Source: DASSKO01 sp035690425 (GTDB lineage Bacteria > Actinomycetota > Actinomycetes > Propionibacteriales > Nocardioidaceae). Taken from it: DNA of 16,722 nucleotides. A program made the translations under genes and the position numbers. The number at the start of each line of letters is the position of its first letter. Positions within the stretch are counted from its first letter, which is position 1. The stretch spans positions 1 to 16,722 of the forward strand of contig DASSKO010000200.1 of assembly GCA_035690425.1 (NCBI GenBank). The letters run 5' to 3'. The notes below the pieces were generated by a model. It saw only the letters and a list, made by a program, of their open reading frames with translations. It made no database searches and was not told where the DNA came from. Below, one piece after another: positions 1 to 8,197 of this stretch.

Positions 1-1616
1 CCGCCCTCGGCGAGGAAGTTCAGCGTCGACACCCGATAGGTCTGGTCGGCCACGATCGGCTGGCCGTTCAGCTCCATCGACCCCGGGACGACGCGCTCGC
101 CCTGTGGCTTGCTCGAGTCCCAGGTGTAGCTGAAGCCCTCGGAGACACCGAGCGCCAGCATCGGCCGTGAGCCGCGGGCGTCGATCGGCTGGTACTGCTG
201 CTCGAGCACCTCCTCGATCTGCGTGCCGGTCAGGTCCATCGACACCAGCAGGTTGCCGAACGGCGCCACGTCGTAGGCCTCGGAGTAGGTGATCTCGCCC
301 GGGTCCTCACCGTTGCTGATGTCGTCGACGAGGAAGCTGCTCCGCACGCCGCCGATGTTCATGAAGGAGATCTGGGCGCCGCCGCTCTCGCCGGACGTGC
401 CCCACAGGATCGCGTCCGCGACCAGGTCGCCCATCGGCGTCTCGATTCCACGGTCGCCGTTGGAGTCACCGGTGATGTCCTCCTTGACCGTGCCGACGAC
501 GCGGCCGGCGATGGGAGCGGCGATCGCGTTCCACTTCTCGATGATCGCGGTCTGCTCCGCGTCGGCCGGCACGTCGCGGGTCACCAGATGGTTGCTGGCT
601 TCGACCTTTCCGCGCTTGACCTGACCGGAGCGGGTGTTGACGACCAGGTTGAGCTCGGTCACCACATCGCCGTACGACGCAGCGCTGGTCACCATCCGAG
701 GCTGGCCGTTCGGGTCCGGGATGTTGCAGATGTAAGGCTGGTGGGTGTGGCCGGTGATGACCGCGTCGATCTCCGGGTGGAGGTTCTCGGCGATGTCGAC
801 CACCGGTCCGGAGATCCCCTCGCACTCCTGGTAGGTGCCGGCCTGGTAGCCGCCCTCGTGCATCAGCACCACGATCGACTTCACCCCGTGCCGCTTGAGC
901 TGGCGGGCGTAGCGGTTGGCCGTCTTCACCTCATCGAGGAAGTCGACCTCGTCGACGCCGGCCGGCGAGACCAGCGCGGGGGTGGTCTGCGTCGTCATGC
1001 CGATGAAGCCGACCTTGACGCCGTCGACCCACTTGACCTCGTACGGCGGGAGCAAGGTCTCGTCCGAGCCCTTGAACTCGACGTTCGCCGCGAGCCAGTC
1101 GAACCGCGCACCGTTGTACGGGTGGTCCGGAAAGTAGCAACCGTCCTGGGGGTGGCACCCGCCGTACTGCATCCGCAGCAACTCGGTGGTGCCCTCGTCG
1201 AACTCGTGGTTGCCCACGCTGCTGACGTCGAGCTCGAGCGCCTCGAGCGCCTCGACGGTCGGCTCGTCGTGGAAGAGCCCGGACAGGAAGGTCGAACCGC
1301 CGATCAGGTCGCCAGCCGCAACGGTCAGCGACTTCCCGGACGCGTCGTCCCGGAGCTGCTCCAGGGTGGTCGCGAGGTACTCCGCACCCCCGACGACGGT
1401 TGCGGACGGGTCGAGCTCCTCGCCCAGCGTGTGCCCGGCTTCGGCCTCTAGGTGTCCGTGGAAGTCGTTGAACGACAACAGCTGGACCGTCGTCTCGTTC
1501 TTCTTCGGCTTCTTGTGCTTGTCCGGCTTCGCGGCCGCGGGACCGGACGTGGCCAGGGCGAGGGCGACGGTCGTCGCGAGCAGCGCAGCGCCCGTCCGGC
1601 GTGAGATCTGGGACAT
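1..1616 (-). CDS. Secreted 5'-nucleotidase / bifunctional metallophosphatase, 3' end cut by window
   Basis: Reading from the ATG at 1616 down to base 3 gives 538 codons; the end of the gene lies beyond the window. The N-terminus is a Sec-type signal peptide: SRR, a hydrophobic stretch at about 9-24, and GPAAA with likely cleavage near residue 29. A Lys-rich linker follows. The calcineurin-like metallophosphatase domain shows NDFHGH (50-55, metal ligands D51 and H53), AGDLIGGS (101-108), GNHEFD (135-140) and GHTH (289-292). The 5_nucleotid_C domain begins near residue 365 with a GTVKED...PMGDLVADA pattern and NIGGVRS. The visible end, LNFLAEGG, is where the family's GGDG loop sits, so little of the catalytic region is missing. 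The family hydrolyses nucleotides or nucleotide sugars outside the cell, releasing phosphate; the exact substrate cannot be read. A GGGAG Shine-Dalgarno lies about 8 nt before the ATG. It is divergent from the next gene. Confidence 0.93.
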   Translation of the reverse strand, partial: MSQISRRTGAALLATTVALALATSGPAAAKPDKHKKPKKNETTVQLLSFNDFHGHLEAEAGHTLGEELDPSATVVGGAEYLATTLEQLRDDASGKSLTVAAGDLIGGSTFLSGLFHDEPTVEALEALELDVSSVGNHEFDEGTTELLRMQYGGCHPQDGCYFPDHPYNGARFDWLAANVEFKGSDETLLPPYEVKWVDGVKVGFIGMTTQTTPALVSPAGVDEVDFLDEVKTANRYARQLKRHGVKSIVVLMHEGGYQAGTYQECEGISGPVVDIAENLHPEIDAVITGHTHQPYICNIPDPNGQPRMVTSAASYGDVVTELNLVVNTRSGQVKRGKVEASNHLVTRDVPADAEQTAIIEKWNAIAAPIAGRVVGTVKEDITGDSNGDRGIETPMGDLVADAILWGTSGESGGAQISFMNIGGVRSSFLVDDISNGEDPGEITYSEAYDVAPFGNLLVSMDLTGTQIEEVLEQQYQPIDARGSRPMLALGVSEGFSYTWDSSKPQGERVVPGSMELNGQPIVADQTYRVSTLNFLAEG

Positions 1617-1653
1617 GTGGTGTCTCCCGGTTCGGCGAGATGTGACGCCGAGG

Positions 1654-1659
1654 AACCTA
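1654..1659 (-). promoter_or_regulatory. Candidate -10 element for the 5'-nucleotidase gene
   Basis: On the minus strand this reads TAGGTT, fitting the actinobacterial TANNNT -10 pattern. It lies 38 nt upstream of the ATG at 1616, so the predicted transcript has a leader of about 30 nt that carries the GGGAG ribosome site. I see no good -35 element. The same heptamer, TTAGGTT, occurs at a matching distance before gltA. Confidence 0.3.
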
Positions 1660-1747
1660 ACCGACGAAGCGTGTCCTGGATACCCCGAAACCCCGCAGTT
1701 TGGACCGATGCAACAGAATCGAAGCATGGACCTCTGAGCTCGGCCAT

Positions 1748-1752
1748 GGAGG
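1748..1752 (+). promoter_or_regulatory. Ribosome binding site GGAGG that sets the start at 1761
   Basis: GGAGG is followed after 8 nt by GTG at 1761. The in-frame ATG at 1746 has no purine-rich sequence at a workable distance and itself overlaps this site, so initiation at GTG 1761 is preferred. Confidence 0.6.
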
Positions 1753-1760
1753 CGGTTGCT

Positions 1761-3377
1761 GTGGGTGCTCACACCGACACGTCTTTGCGAGCGCCCGCGT
1801 TCACCGACTGGGTGCACATGCGCGACCAGGCGCTGCAGCGGTTCGGCTACCTCACCACCGGAGATCTGACTGCGGCGGCCTTCGTCGTGGAGCATGCGCT
1901 GGGGTCGGTGCACCAGCAGTGGCACGATGTGGCCGACGTCGTCGACCTGGAGGTGCTGGTCCGGCAGGAGATGCTGCGGGTGCAGACGTCACGGCGCTAC
2001 CGTCGCGCACGGGCCGCGGCCACCGGTGCACCCGGGCCGCCGAGTGTGGACGGGGATCTGCGCCAGGTCTGGGATGCCTGCCACGCGTTGACCGTCGAGC
2101 ACCGCGCGGCCTTGGTGCTGCGCTATGCCGAGCAGCTGGATCTCATGGACATCGCCGAGGTGCTCGGGCGGGACCCGGAGTTCACGCTGCAGCTGATCGA
2201 CTCGGCCGTAGCCACGGTGGACCCGGTGAGCGCGGCGTCATCGGCGGCGGGCTCGCCGGCAGCCGGCACGCGGGACGCCGGATCGCTGCTGCGCGCCACG
2301 TTCAGCGACTACGCCACGCGCGCTCCGGTGCACGACGACCTGGCGGAGCGAGTCGCCGCGGCGGCCCGCCGGCGTCGGCACCGCTACGGCGCGGTCGGCG
2401 TGGCGGCGGCGATCGGGGTACTGGTGCCGGTGGCGTGGCTGGCCTCGCCGCGATCAGAGCAGCAGGCCGAGCCCGCCCCCGCGCCGGGCGTGCCGCTGGC
2501 CGCCGTCCCCGGGATGCGGTGGGAGTCATACGGCGGCATCGAAGTGCGCGTGCCCGAGGGGTGGGGATACGGGGATCTCACCCAGTGGTGCGCCGCCGAT
2601 GACGCGCCCGGCCAGGTCGATGGGCCAGCCGTCGACCGCCCCGGCTCCGCCGGCACCGCCCTGTGCACGGCCAACAGCTCGACCGGCACCCGCGACGTGG
2701 CGCGGCCGACCTACACCGCGGGTCTGCTGCTGCGGCCCGCCGAGAGGGGGCCGCGGATCGGCCGCGCCGATGTCGCTGACGGTGCGCCGGTCTACCGGCG
2801 CCGGCTCGGCGCGGTGGACTTGACCGTGATCGACGTCGAGCGGGCACTCGCCGAGCAGATCCTCAGCTCGGCCACCCTGGTCGACGGCATCGACATCAAC
2901 GGCTGCGCCACGCACGCCAACGTGCCCGCCATGGGGCACTTCCTCTCCGTGCGCAGCAAGGGTGTGCAGGGCGCCGTCGAAGGCATGGCTGACACCGGGC
3001 ACGCCGCGATGACCATCTGCCACTACGAGAGCGAGCCCTGGGGCCGTCCCACCCTCGTCTTCTCCGAGCAGTTCGGCGCGTCCGCGACCGTCGCCATGGT
3101 GGCAGCCATCGGCGCAGCGAGACCGACCGACGCCCAGGTCCCTCCGCTGCAGGTGCGGCCGGAGTGCGCAGAGACCGAGGTGGCGCTGGTGCGGCTCTCC
3201 TCCGGCGGTGTGCCGACCGACGTGTGGGTGCACTACGCCGGGTGCGGCCCCCACGGCATCGACGACGGTGTCCGCGCCCGTGTGCTGACCCGGGAGATCC
3301 TCCGCCCGGTCCTGGACCCGCCGTGGCGGAACACCGTCGGCGCCGGTGTGCCGTGGCCCGCTGGACCGCCTGGGTAG
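1761..3377 (+). CDS. Membrane-anchored protein with degenerate ECF sigma-like N-terminus and extracytoplasmic domain
   Basis: This is a 538-aa protein of unknown function; the start was chosen from the GGAGG site at 1748-1752. Residues 14-80 resemble sigma region 2 of SigE-family ECF factors: YLTTGDLTAAAFVVEHAL and a following W54 match the pattern LTGD..AEDLVQ.AL...W, but the acidic core is lost. Residues 101-150 resemble region 4: HRAALVLRYAEQLDLMDIAEVLG matches the usual helix-turn-helix entry, but what follows diverges. Residues 175-209 (DDLAERV..AARRRRHR) form a basic juxtamembrane segment, with one transmembrane helix at about 211-228. A Pro/Ala linker leads to an outer domain (250-538) starting GMRWESYGGIEVRVPEGW, with six cysteines (277, 302, 382, 420, 469, 495). 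It looks like a SigE-type sigma factor joined to its usual membrane partner. Whether it still binds RNA polymerase is unknown; it could be purely a sensor or a structural protein. Confidence 0.75.
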   Translation: MGAHTDTSLRAPAFTDWVHMRDQALQRFGYLTTGDLTAAAFVVEHALGSVHQQWHDVADVVDLEVLVRQEMLRVQTSRRYRRARAAATGAPGPPSVDGDLRQVWDACHALTVEHRAALVLRYAEQLDLMDIAEVLGRDPEFTLQLIDSAVATVDPVSAASSAAGSPAAGTRDAGSLLRATFSDYATRAPVHDDLAERVAAAARRRRHRYGAVGVAAAIGVLVPVAWLASPRSEQQAEPAPAPGVPLAAVPGMRWESYGGIEVRVPEGWGYGDLTQWCAADDAPGQVDGPAVDRPGSAGTALCTANSSTGTRDVARPTYTAGLLLRPAERGPRIGRADVADGAPVYRRRLGAVDLTVIDVERALAEQILSSATLVDGIDINGCATHANVPAMGHFLSVRSKGVQGAVEGMADTGHAAMTICHYESEPWGRPTLVFSEQFGASATVAMVAAIGAARPTDAQVPPLQVRPECAETEVALVRLSSGGVPTDVWVHYAGCGPHGIDDGVRARVLTREILRPVLDPPWRNTVGAGVPWPAGPPG

Positions 3378-3380
3378 GCT
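3375..3380 (+). promoter_or_regulatory. Candidate -10 element for a leaderless transcript
   Basis: TAGGCT fits the TANNNT pattern, overlaps the TAG stop of the upstream gene, and ends 6 nt before the ATG at 3387. No Shine-Dalgarno precedes that ATG. The spacing puts transcription start at or next to the A of ATG, as in leaderless actinobacterial mRNAs. No clear -35 element is visible. Confidence 0.4.
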
Positions 3381-3386
3381 GGCGGC

Positions 3387-3842
3387 ATGTACTGGGGGAG
3401 CAGCGCGACTAGCGTCCTCGTCGGTGTCGTCGGCGGCGTGCTGGTGGTGTGCGCGGTCGTGTTGAGTCGTCGACTCGGTGGCCGCCGTGCTGTGGGCACA
3501 GCCGGGTTGGGCCTGCTGCTGCTCGGGTTGTCGTTGTCCGGCCTCGTCGAGGTCGTCGCCAGGGCACTCGCTCTCTTCAGCTTCAACCCGCTGCGCTGGG
3601 CCGGTGTGGGCGCCGTGGTGGTGGGTGCCTTGATGCTCTCCTGGTCGGGCATGATCCCGGGCCGCGGCCGCCGCAGCAAGGCGGCCGGACATCCGGAGGC
3701 CGCCGAGGCCAAGCATCCTCCGCAGGCCGGCTCTGCTGCCAGTGACCGTGCTGCCAGTGACCGTGCTGCCGGTGACCGTGCTGGCGGTGACGCCGACCTG
3801 GACGAGATCGAGGAAATCCTGCGGCGTCGCGGCATCTCCTAG
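3387..3842 (+). CDS. Small membrane protein with three predicted helices and a repetitive tail
   Basis: A 151-aa protein that I do not recognise. Hydrophobic segments at about 8-28, 36-58 and 70-90 should each span the membrane. The rest is a hydrophilic tail with basic residues directly after the third helix (GRGRRSK), which by the positive-inside rule suggests a cytoplasmic tail. Residues 117-134 are the repeat AASDR/AASDR/AAGDR/AGGD. The C-terminus DLDEIEEILRRRGIS looks like a short amphipathic helix and is better preserved in character than the linker, so it may be the functional end. The gene starts 10 bp after the sigma-like gene and may be cotranscribed with it or use its own leaderless start. 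Third codon positions are G/C rich throughout, supporting a real gene. Confidence 0.72.
   Translation: MYWGSSATSVLVGVVGGVLVVCAVVLSRRLGGRRAVGTAGLGLLLLGLSLSGLVEVVARALALFSFNPLRWAGVGAVVVGALMLSWSGMIPGRGRRSKAAGHPEAAEAKHPPQAGSAASDRAASDRAAGDRAGGDADLDEIEEILRRRGIS
3735..3791 (+). repeat. 15-bp tandem repeat, about 3.8 copies, in frame
   Basis: The unit GCTGCCAGTGACCGT occurs at 3735-3749 and 3750-3764. A copy with one change (A to G) is at 3765-3779, and a partial diverged copy is at 3780-3791. Since 15 is a multiple of 3, copy-number changes would keep the reading frame. It encodes the Ala/Ser/Asp/Arg linker of the small membrane protein. Confidence 0.9.
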
Positions 3843-3886
3843 AAATCGGGTGGCAGGCTGCGCGCGGTGCCCGCAGACTGATCCCC

Positions 3887-5584
3887 GTGGGACACGTCGA
3901 CCTGGCCGGTATCCGCTTCGAGCTGCCCGACGGCCGGGTGCTGCTCGACGACGTCACCTTCCGGGTCGGCGACGGCGCGAAGGTCGCCCTGGTCGGTGCG
4001 AACGGCGCGGGCAAGACCACCCTGCTGCGGATCGTCACCGGTGAGATCCGCCCACACGCCGGCGCAGTGACCAGGTCCGGCGGGCTCGGGGTGATGCGCC
4101 AACTGGTGCACCAGGGCCACGACGACTGGACCGTGCGCGACCTCTTGCTGTCGGTGGCGCCTCCGCGAGTACGCCGGGCAGCGGCCGAGGTGGACCGCGT
4201 AGAGCTGGTGCTGATGGACACCGACGACGAGAAGTCCCAGCTGCGCTACGCCGAGGCGCTGGCCGAGTGGGCGGATGCCGGCGGCTACGACGCCGAGGTG
4301 ATGTGGGACGTCTGCTGCACCGCCGCCCTCGGCATCTCCTTCGACCGGTGCAAGTGGCGTGCGGTCTCGACGCTGTCCGGCGGGGAGCAGAAGCGGCTGG
4401 TCCTCGAGGCGCTGCTGCGCGGACCCGACCAGGTCTTGCTGCTCGACGAGCCCGACAACTTCCTCGACGTACCCGGCAAGCGATGGCTGGAAGGCCGGAT
4501 CAGCGACTCGGCCAAGACGATCCTCTTCGTCAGCCACGACCGCGAGCTGCTCAACAACACGGCTACCCGGGTCGTGACGATCGAGCTCGGCGCCGCAGGC
4601 AACACCGCGTGGGTGCATCCCGGTGGGTTCGCGTCGTACCACGAGGCGCGACGGGCGCGTTTCCAGCGGCTGGAGGAGCTGCGCCGTCGGTGGGACGAGG
4701 AGCACGCCAAGCTGAAAGCGCTGGTGCTGTACTACAAGCAGAAGGCGGCCTACAACAGCGACATGGCGAGCCAGTACCACGCCGCGGAGAAGCGACTGGA
4801 GCGGTTCGTGGCGGTCGGGCCGCCACAGGCGCAGGCACGCGAGCAGCAGGTCAGCATGCGGCTGCGCGGTGGACGCACGGGCAAGCGGGCCGTCGTGTGC
4901 ACGGACCTGGAGCTGACCGGCCTGATGCAGCCGTTCGACCTCGAGGTCTGGTACGGCGAACGGGTGGCGGTGCTGGGATCGAACGGGTCGGGCAAGTCCC
5001 ACTTCCTGCGACTGCTCGCCGCCGGCGGCACCGATCCCGACGTCGAGCATCGGCCGGTTGCGGACACCGTGGTCCGACCGGTCGCGCACACCGGCCGGGC
5101 CCGGCTCGGCGCGCGCGTGCGCCCGGGCTGGTTCGTGCAGACGCACGAGCATCCCGAGCTCGCCGGTCGCACGTTGCTGGAGATCCTGCACCGCGGTGAC
5201 ACGGCCTCGGACGGCAGGGGCCGCGCGGGCATGGGCCGGGAGGAGGCGTCGCGCACGCTCGACCGCTACGAGCTGGCCGTGGCCGCCGAGCAGCGGTTCG
5301 AGTCGCTGTCGGGCGGTCAGCAGGCTCGCTTCCAGATCCTGCTGCTCGAGCTGTCAGGGGCCACGCTGCTGTTGCTCGACGAGCCCACCGACAACCTCGA
5401 CGTGCAGTCGGCGGAGGCGCTGGAGCAGGGGCTCGAGCGTTTCGAGGGCACGGTGCTCGCGGTCACGCACGACCGGTGGTTCGCGCGGACGTTCGACCGG
5501 TTCCTGGTGTTCGGTGCCGACGGCTCGGTCTACGAGGCCACCGACCCGGTGTGGGACGAGGGCCGCGTGGCCCGCGCCCGCTGA
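3887..5584 (+). CDS. ABC-F family ATPase (two ABC domains, no membrane helices)
   Basis: 565 aa with two nucleotide-binding domains and no transmembrane segment, the ABC-F plan of ribosome-associated translation factors and antibiotic-protection proteins. Domain 1 has Walker A GANGAGKT (37-44), signature LSGGE (163-167), Walker B with catalytic E188, and SHDR (216-219). Domain 2 has Walker A GSNGSGKS (364-371), signature LSGGQ (474-478), Walker B with E499, and THDR (527-530). The inter-domain linker (about 250-330) is charged and probably helical, as needed to reach the ribosomal peptidyl-transferase region. An arm-like insert precedes signature 1 (about 105-150). The first Walker B reads DEPDNFLD rather than the usual DEPTNHLD. 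The GTG start at 3887 has no good ribosome site; it follows the small membrane gene by 44 bp. The cellular role (resistance or housekeeping) cannot be told from sequence alone. Confidence 0.93.
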   Translation: MGHVDLAGIRFELPDGRVLLDDVTFRVGDGAKVALVGANGAGKTTLLRIVTGEIRPHAGAVTRSGGLGVMRQLVHQGHDDWTVRDLLLSVAPPRVRRAAAEVDRVELVLMDTDDEKSQLRYAEALAEWADAGGYDAEVMWDVCCTAALGISFDRCKWRAVSTLSGGEQKRLVLEALLRGPDQVLLLDEPDNFLDVPGKRWLEGRISDSAKTILFVSHDRELLNNTATRVVTIELGAAGNTAWVHPGGFASYHEARRARFQRLEELRRRWDEEHAKLKALVLYYKQKAAYNSDMASQYHAAEKRLERFVAVGPPQAQAREQQVSMRLRGGRTGKRAVVCTDLELTGLMQPFDLEVWYGERVAVLGSNGSGKSHFLRLLAAGGTDPDVEHRPVADTVVRPVAHTGRARLGARVRPGWFVQTHEHPELAGRTLLEILHRGDTASDGRGRAGMGREEASRTLDRYELAVAAEQRFESLSGGQQARFQILLLELSGATLLLLDEPTDNLDVQSAEALEQGLERFEGTVLAVTHDRWFARTFDRFLVFGADGSVYEATDPVWDEGRVARAR

Positions 5585-5608
5585 CCCCGCCCCCCCGGGG
5601 GTAGCGGG

Positions 5609-5612
<4 letters not shown>
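5581..5612. terminator. Bidirectional terminator hairpin containing both stop codons
   Basis: Arms CTGACCCCGC (5581-5590) and GCGGGTCAG (5604-5612) are complementary apart from one extra C. An inner CCCCC/GGGGG stem (5592-5596 with 5597-5601) sits between them. The TGA of the ABC-F gene (5582-5584) and the TGA of gltA (5611-5609, minus) are both in the arms. There is no T tract on either side, as is common in high-GC actinobacteria, so the terminator role is inferred from the convergent layout. Confidence 0.6.
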
Positions 5613-6940
<1,328 letters not shown>

Positions 6941-6975
6941 GTCGGCTCTCCTCACGGGTGTGGTGGACTCTGGTC

Positions 6976-6981
6976 AACCTA
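6976..6981 (-). promoter_or_regulatory. Candidate -10 element for gltA
   Basis: Minus-strand TAGGTT, 36 nt before the GTG at 6940, with a weak TTCGCC -35 candidate 17 bp further upstream (7004-6999). The position leaves a short leader that carries the GAGGAG ribosome site. Confidence 0.35.
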
Positions 6982-7021
6982 AGCCTTAAGGGTGGCCGGG
7001 CGAAATCGGGGTACGCTCGTT

Positions 7022-7050
7022 TTGACCCCCTGCGATCGGCTGCGTATTCT
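7022..7050 (+). promoter_or_regulatory. Sigma-70-type promoter of the rplM-rpsI-glmM operon
   Basis: TTGACC (7022-7027), a 17-bp spacer and TATTCT (7045-7050) give 5 of 6 matches to each consensus hexamer, the best promoter in the window. Transcription should start near 7057. A second -10-like TATCCT lies at 7095-7100 without a good -35. Confidence 0.65.
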
Positions 7051-7056
7051 TGAGCG

Positions 7057-7170
7057 TCGTTGCGGCTGGGGTCGGCATCTCGATCCTGCGAGGCTATCCT
7101 GGCGCAGCGTGGCACCCCGCCCGGGGTTGCGACTCCCAGCTCACCGAACGACGAACGAAGGTCAACGACC
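7057..7170 (+). other. 5' leader of the rplM operon with a G+C hairpin
   Basis: About 115 nt lie between the predicted transcription start and GTG 7171. A hairpin with ACCCC (7114-7118) and GGGGT (7123-7127), extendable by CGCA/TGCG (7103-7106 with 7128-7131) across a bulge, sits mid-leader. GAAGG (7157-7161) is the ribosome site. Ribosomal protein leaders elsewhere are autoregulatory; here that is only a possibility. Confidence 0.35.
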
Positions 7171-7623
7171 GTGCGCACGTACAGCCCGAAGCCCGATGAC
7201 GTCCAGCGCGATTGGCACGTCATCGATGCCCGCGACGTCGTCCTCGGTCGCCTTGCCGTGCAGACCGCGACGCTGCTTCGCGGTAAGCACAAGCCGATCT
7301 ACGCCCCGCACATCGACACCGGTGACTTCGTCATCATCGTCAACGGCGACAAGGTCGCCCTCTCCAGCAACAAGCGGGACACCAAGCTGGCCTACCGCCA
7401 CTCCGGTTACCCCGGTGGTCTGACCTCGATCTCCTTCGGCGAGCTGCTCGACAAGGATGCGCGCCGTGCGATCGAGAAGGCGGTGTGGGGGATGCTCCCG
7501 AAGAACAAGCTGGGCCGGCAGATGCTGAAGAAGCTGAAGGTCTACGCGGGTCCCGAGCACCCCCACCAGGCCCAGCAGCCCACGCCGTTCGAGATCACCC
7601 AAGTTTCCCAGATCGCGCAATGA
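7171..7623 (+). CDS. rplM: 50S ribosomal protein L13
   Basis: 150 aa, the usual length. An early-assembling protein of the large ribosomal subunit that binds 23S rRNA. The start VRTYSPKP...WHVIDA is the classic actinobacterial L13 N-terminus. LRGKHKP, DTGDFVIIVN, YRHSGYPGG and GMLPKN.LGRQML..LKVY are family signature blocks, and the end PFEITQVSQIAQ is typical. GTG 7171 is chosen from the conserved N-terminus and GAAGG 9 nt upstream; an in-frame GTG at 7060 would add 37 residues foreign to L13. It is first in an operon, with rpsI 54 bp downstream. Confidence 0.98.
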   Translation: MRTYSPKPDDVQRDWHVIDARDVVLGRLAVQTATLLRGKHKPIYAPHIDTGDFVIIVNGDKVALSSNKRDTKLAYRHSGYPGGLTSISFGELLDKDARRAIEKAVWGMLPKNKLGRQMLKKLKVYAGPEHPHQAQQPTPFEITQVSQIAQ

Positions 7624-7677
7624 TCCCGCCTGGGCCCCGCACGCGCATGACCAGTCTTCCCGAAGTGAGGAACACCC

Positions 7678-8181
7678 GTGGCTGAGACCACCCCCCCGGC
7701 CGGCGACACTGCCAACAGCAGTGGGACCAGCACCGTCGCCTACAGCTCCGAGAGTGCCGAGTCGGCTGAGGCCACGGCCCGTGCCGCCGTCGTCGCCCCG
7801 GGTGCGGCGACCGGTCGGCGTAAGCAGGCGATCGCCCGGGTGCGCCTGGTGCCCGGCACCGGCCAATGGACCGTCAACGGCCGTCCGCTGGCGACCTACT
7901 TCCCGAACAAGCTGCACCAGCAGCTGGTCAACGAGCCGTTCGTGCTGACCCACGGCCAGGGCGCGTACGACGTGATCGCGCGCATCCACGGCGGTGGCCT
8001 CACCGGGCAGGCTGGTGCCCTGCGGCTCGGCGTCTCCCGCGCGTTGAACGGCATCGACGTCGAGTCCAACCGTCCGTCGCTGAAGTCGGCCGGCATGCTC
8101 ACTCGTGATCCCCGCGCGAAGGAGCGCAAGAAGGCCGGTCTGAAGAAGGCCCGCAAGGCTCCGCAGTACTCCAAGCGCTGA
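7678..8181 (+). CDS. rpsI: 30S ribosomal protein S9
   Basis: 167 aa from GTG 7678, with GAGGA about 7 nt upstream. The S9 fold begins near residue 44 with TGRRKQAIARVRL and runs through NGRPLATYFP, GGGLTGQAGA and ALRLGVSRAL. The tail is QYSKR, the basic end that reaches the P-site tRNA in the ribosome. The first 43 residues are an Ala/Thr/Ser-rich extension common in actinobacterial S9 and probably disordered. It follows rplM, the standard pairing, and glmM starts 16 bp downstream, so the three are likely cotranscribed. Confidence 0.98.
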   Translation: MAETTPPAGDTANSSGTSTVAYSSESAESAEATARAAVVAPGAATGRRKQAIARVRLVPGTGQWTVNGRPLATYFPNKLHQQLVNEPFVLTHGQGAYDVIARIHGGGLTGQAGALRLGVSRALNGIDVESNRPSLKSAGMLTRDPRAKERKKAGLKKARKAPQYSKR

Positions 8182-8197
8182 GCCGCCCACGGTTGTC

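Noticed and set aside
1617..1760. Longer reading of the sigma-like gene from an ATG at 1617 or 1746
   Set aside because: Neither has a ribosome site. The 1617 reading would fill the whole divergent promoter gap, and GGAGG at 1748 points to GTG 1761.
2526..3716. 396-codon open frame on the minus strand across the sigma-like and small membrane genes
   Set aside because: Shadow of the plus-strand genes: His/Gly/Arg-rich translation with no domain, and third-position G/C bias favours the plus frames.
3839..5191. 450-codon minus-strand open frame
   Set aside because: Lies opposite the ABC-F gene, which has all expected motifs; the antisense product has no recognisable fold.
6941..6955. gltA start at GTG 6955
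   Set aside because: Overlaps the GAGGAG ribosome site that serves GTG 6940.
7060..7170. Upstream in-frame extension of rplM from GTG 7060
   Set aside because: The extra 37 residues do not resemble L13, and the predicted transcription start lies only about 3 nt before that GTG.
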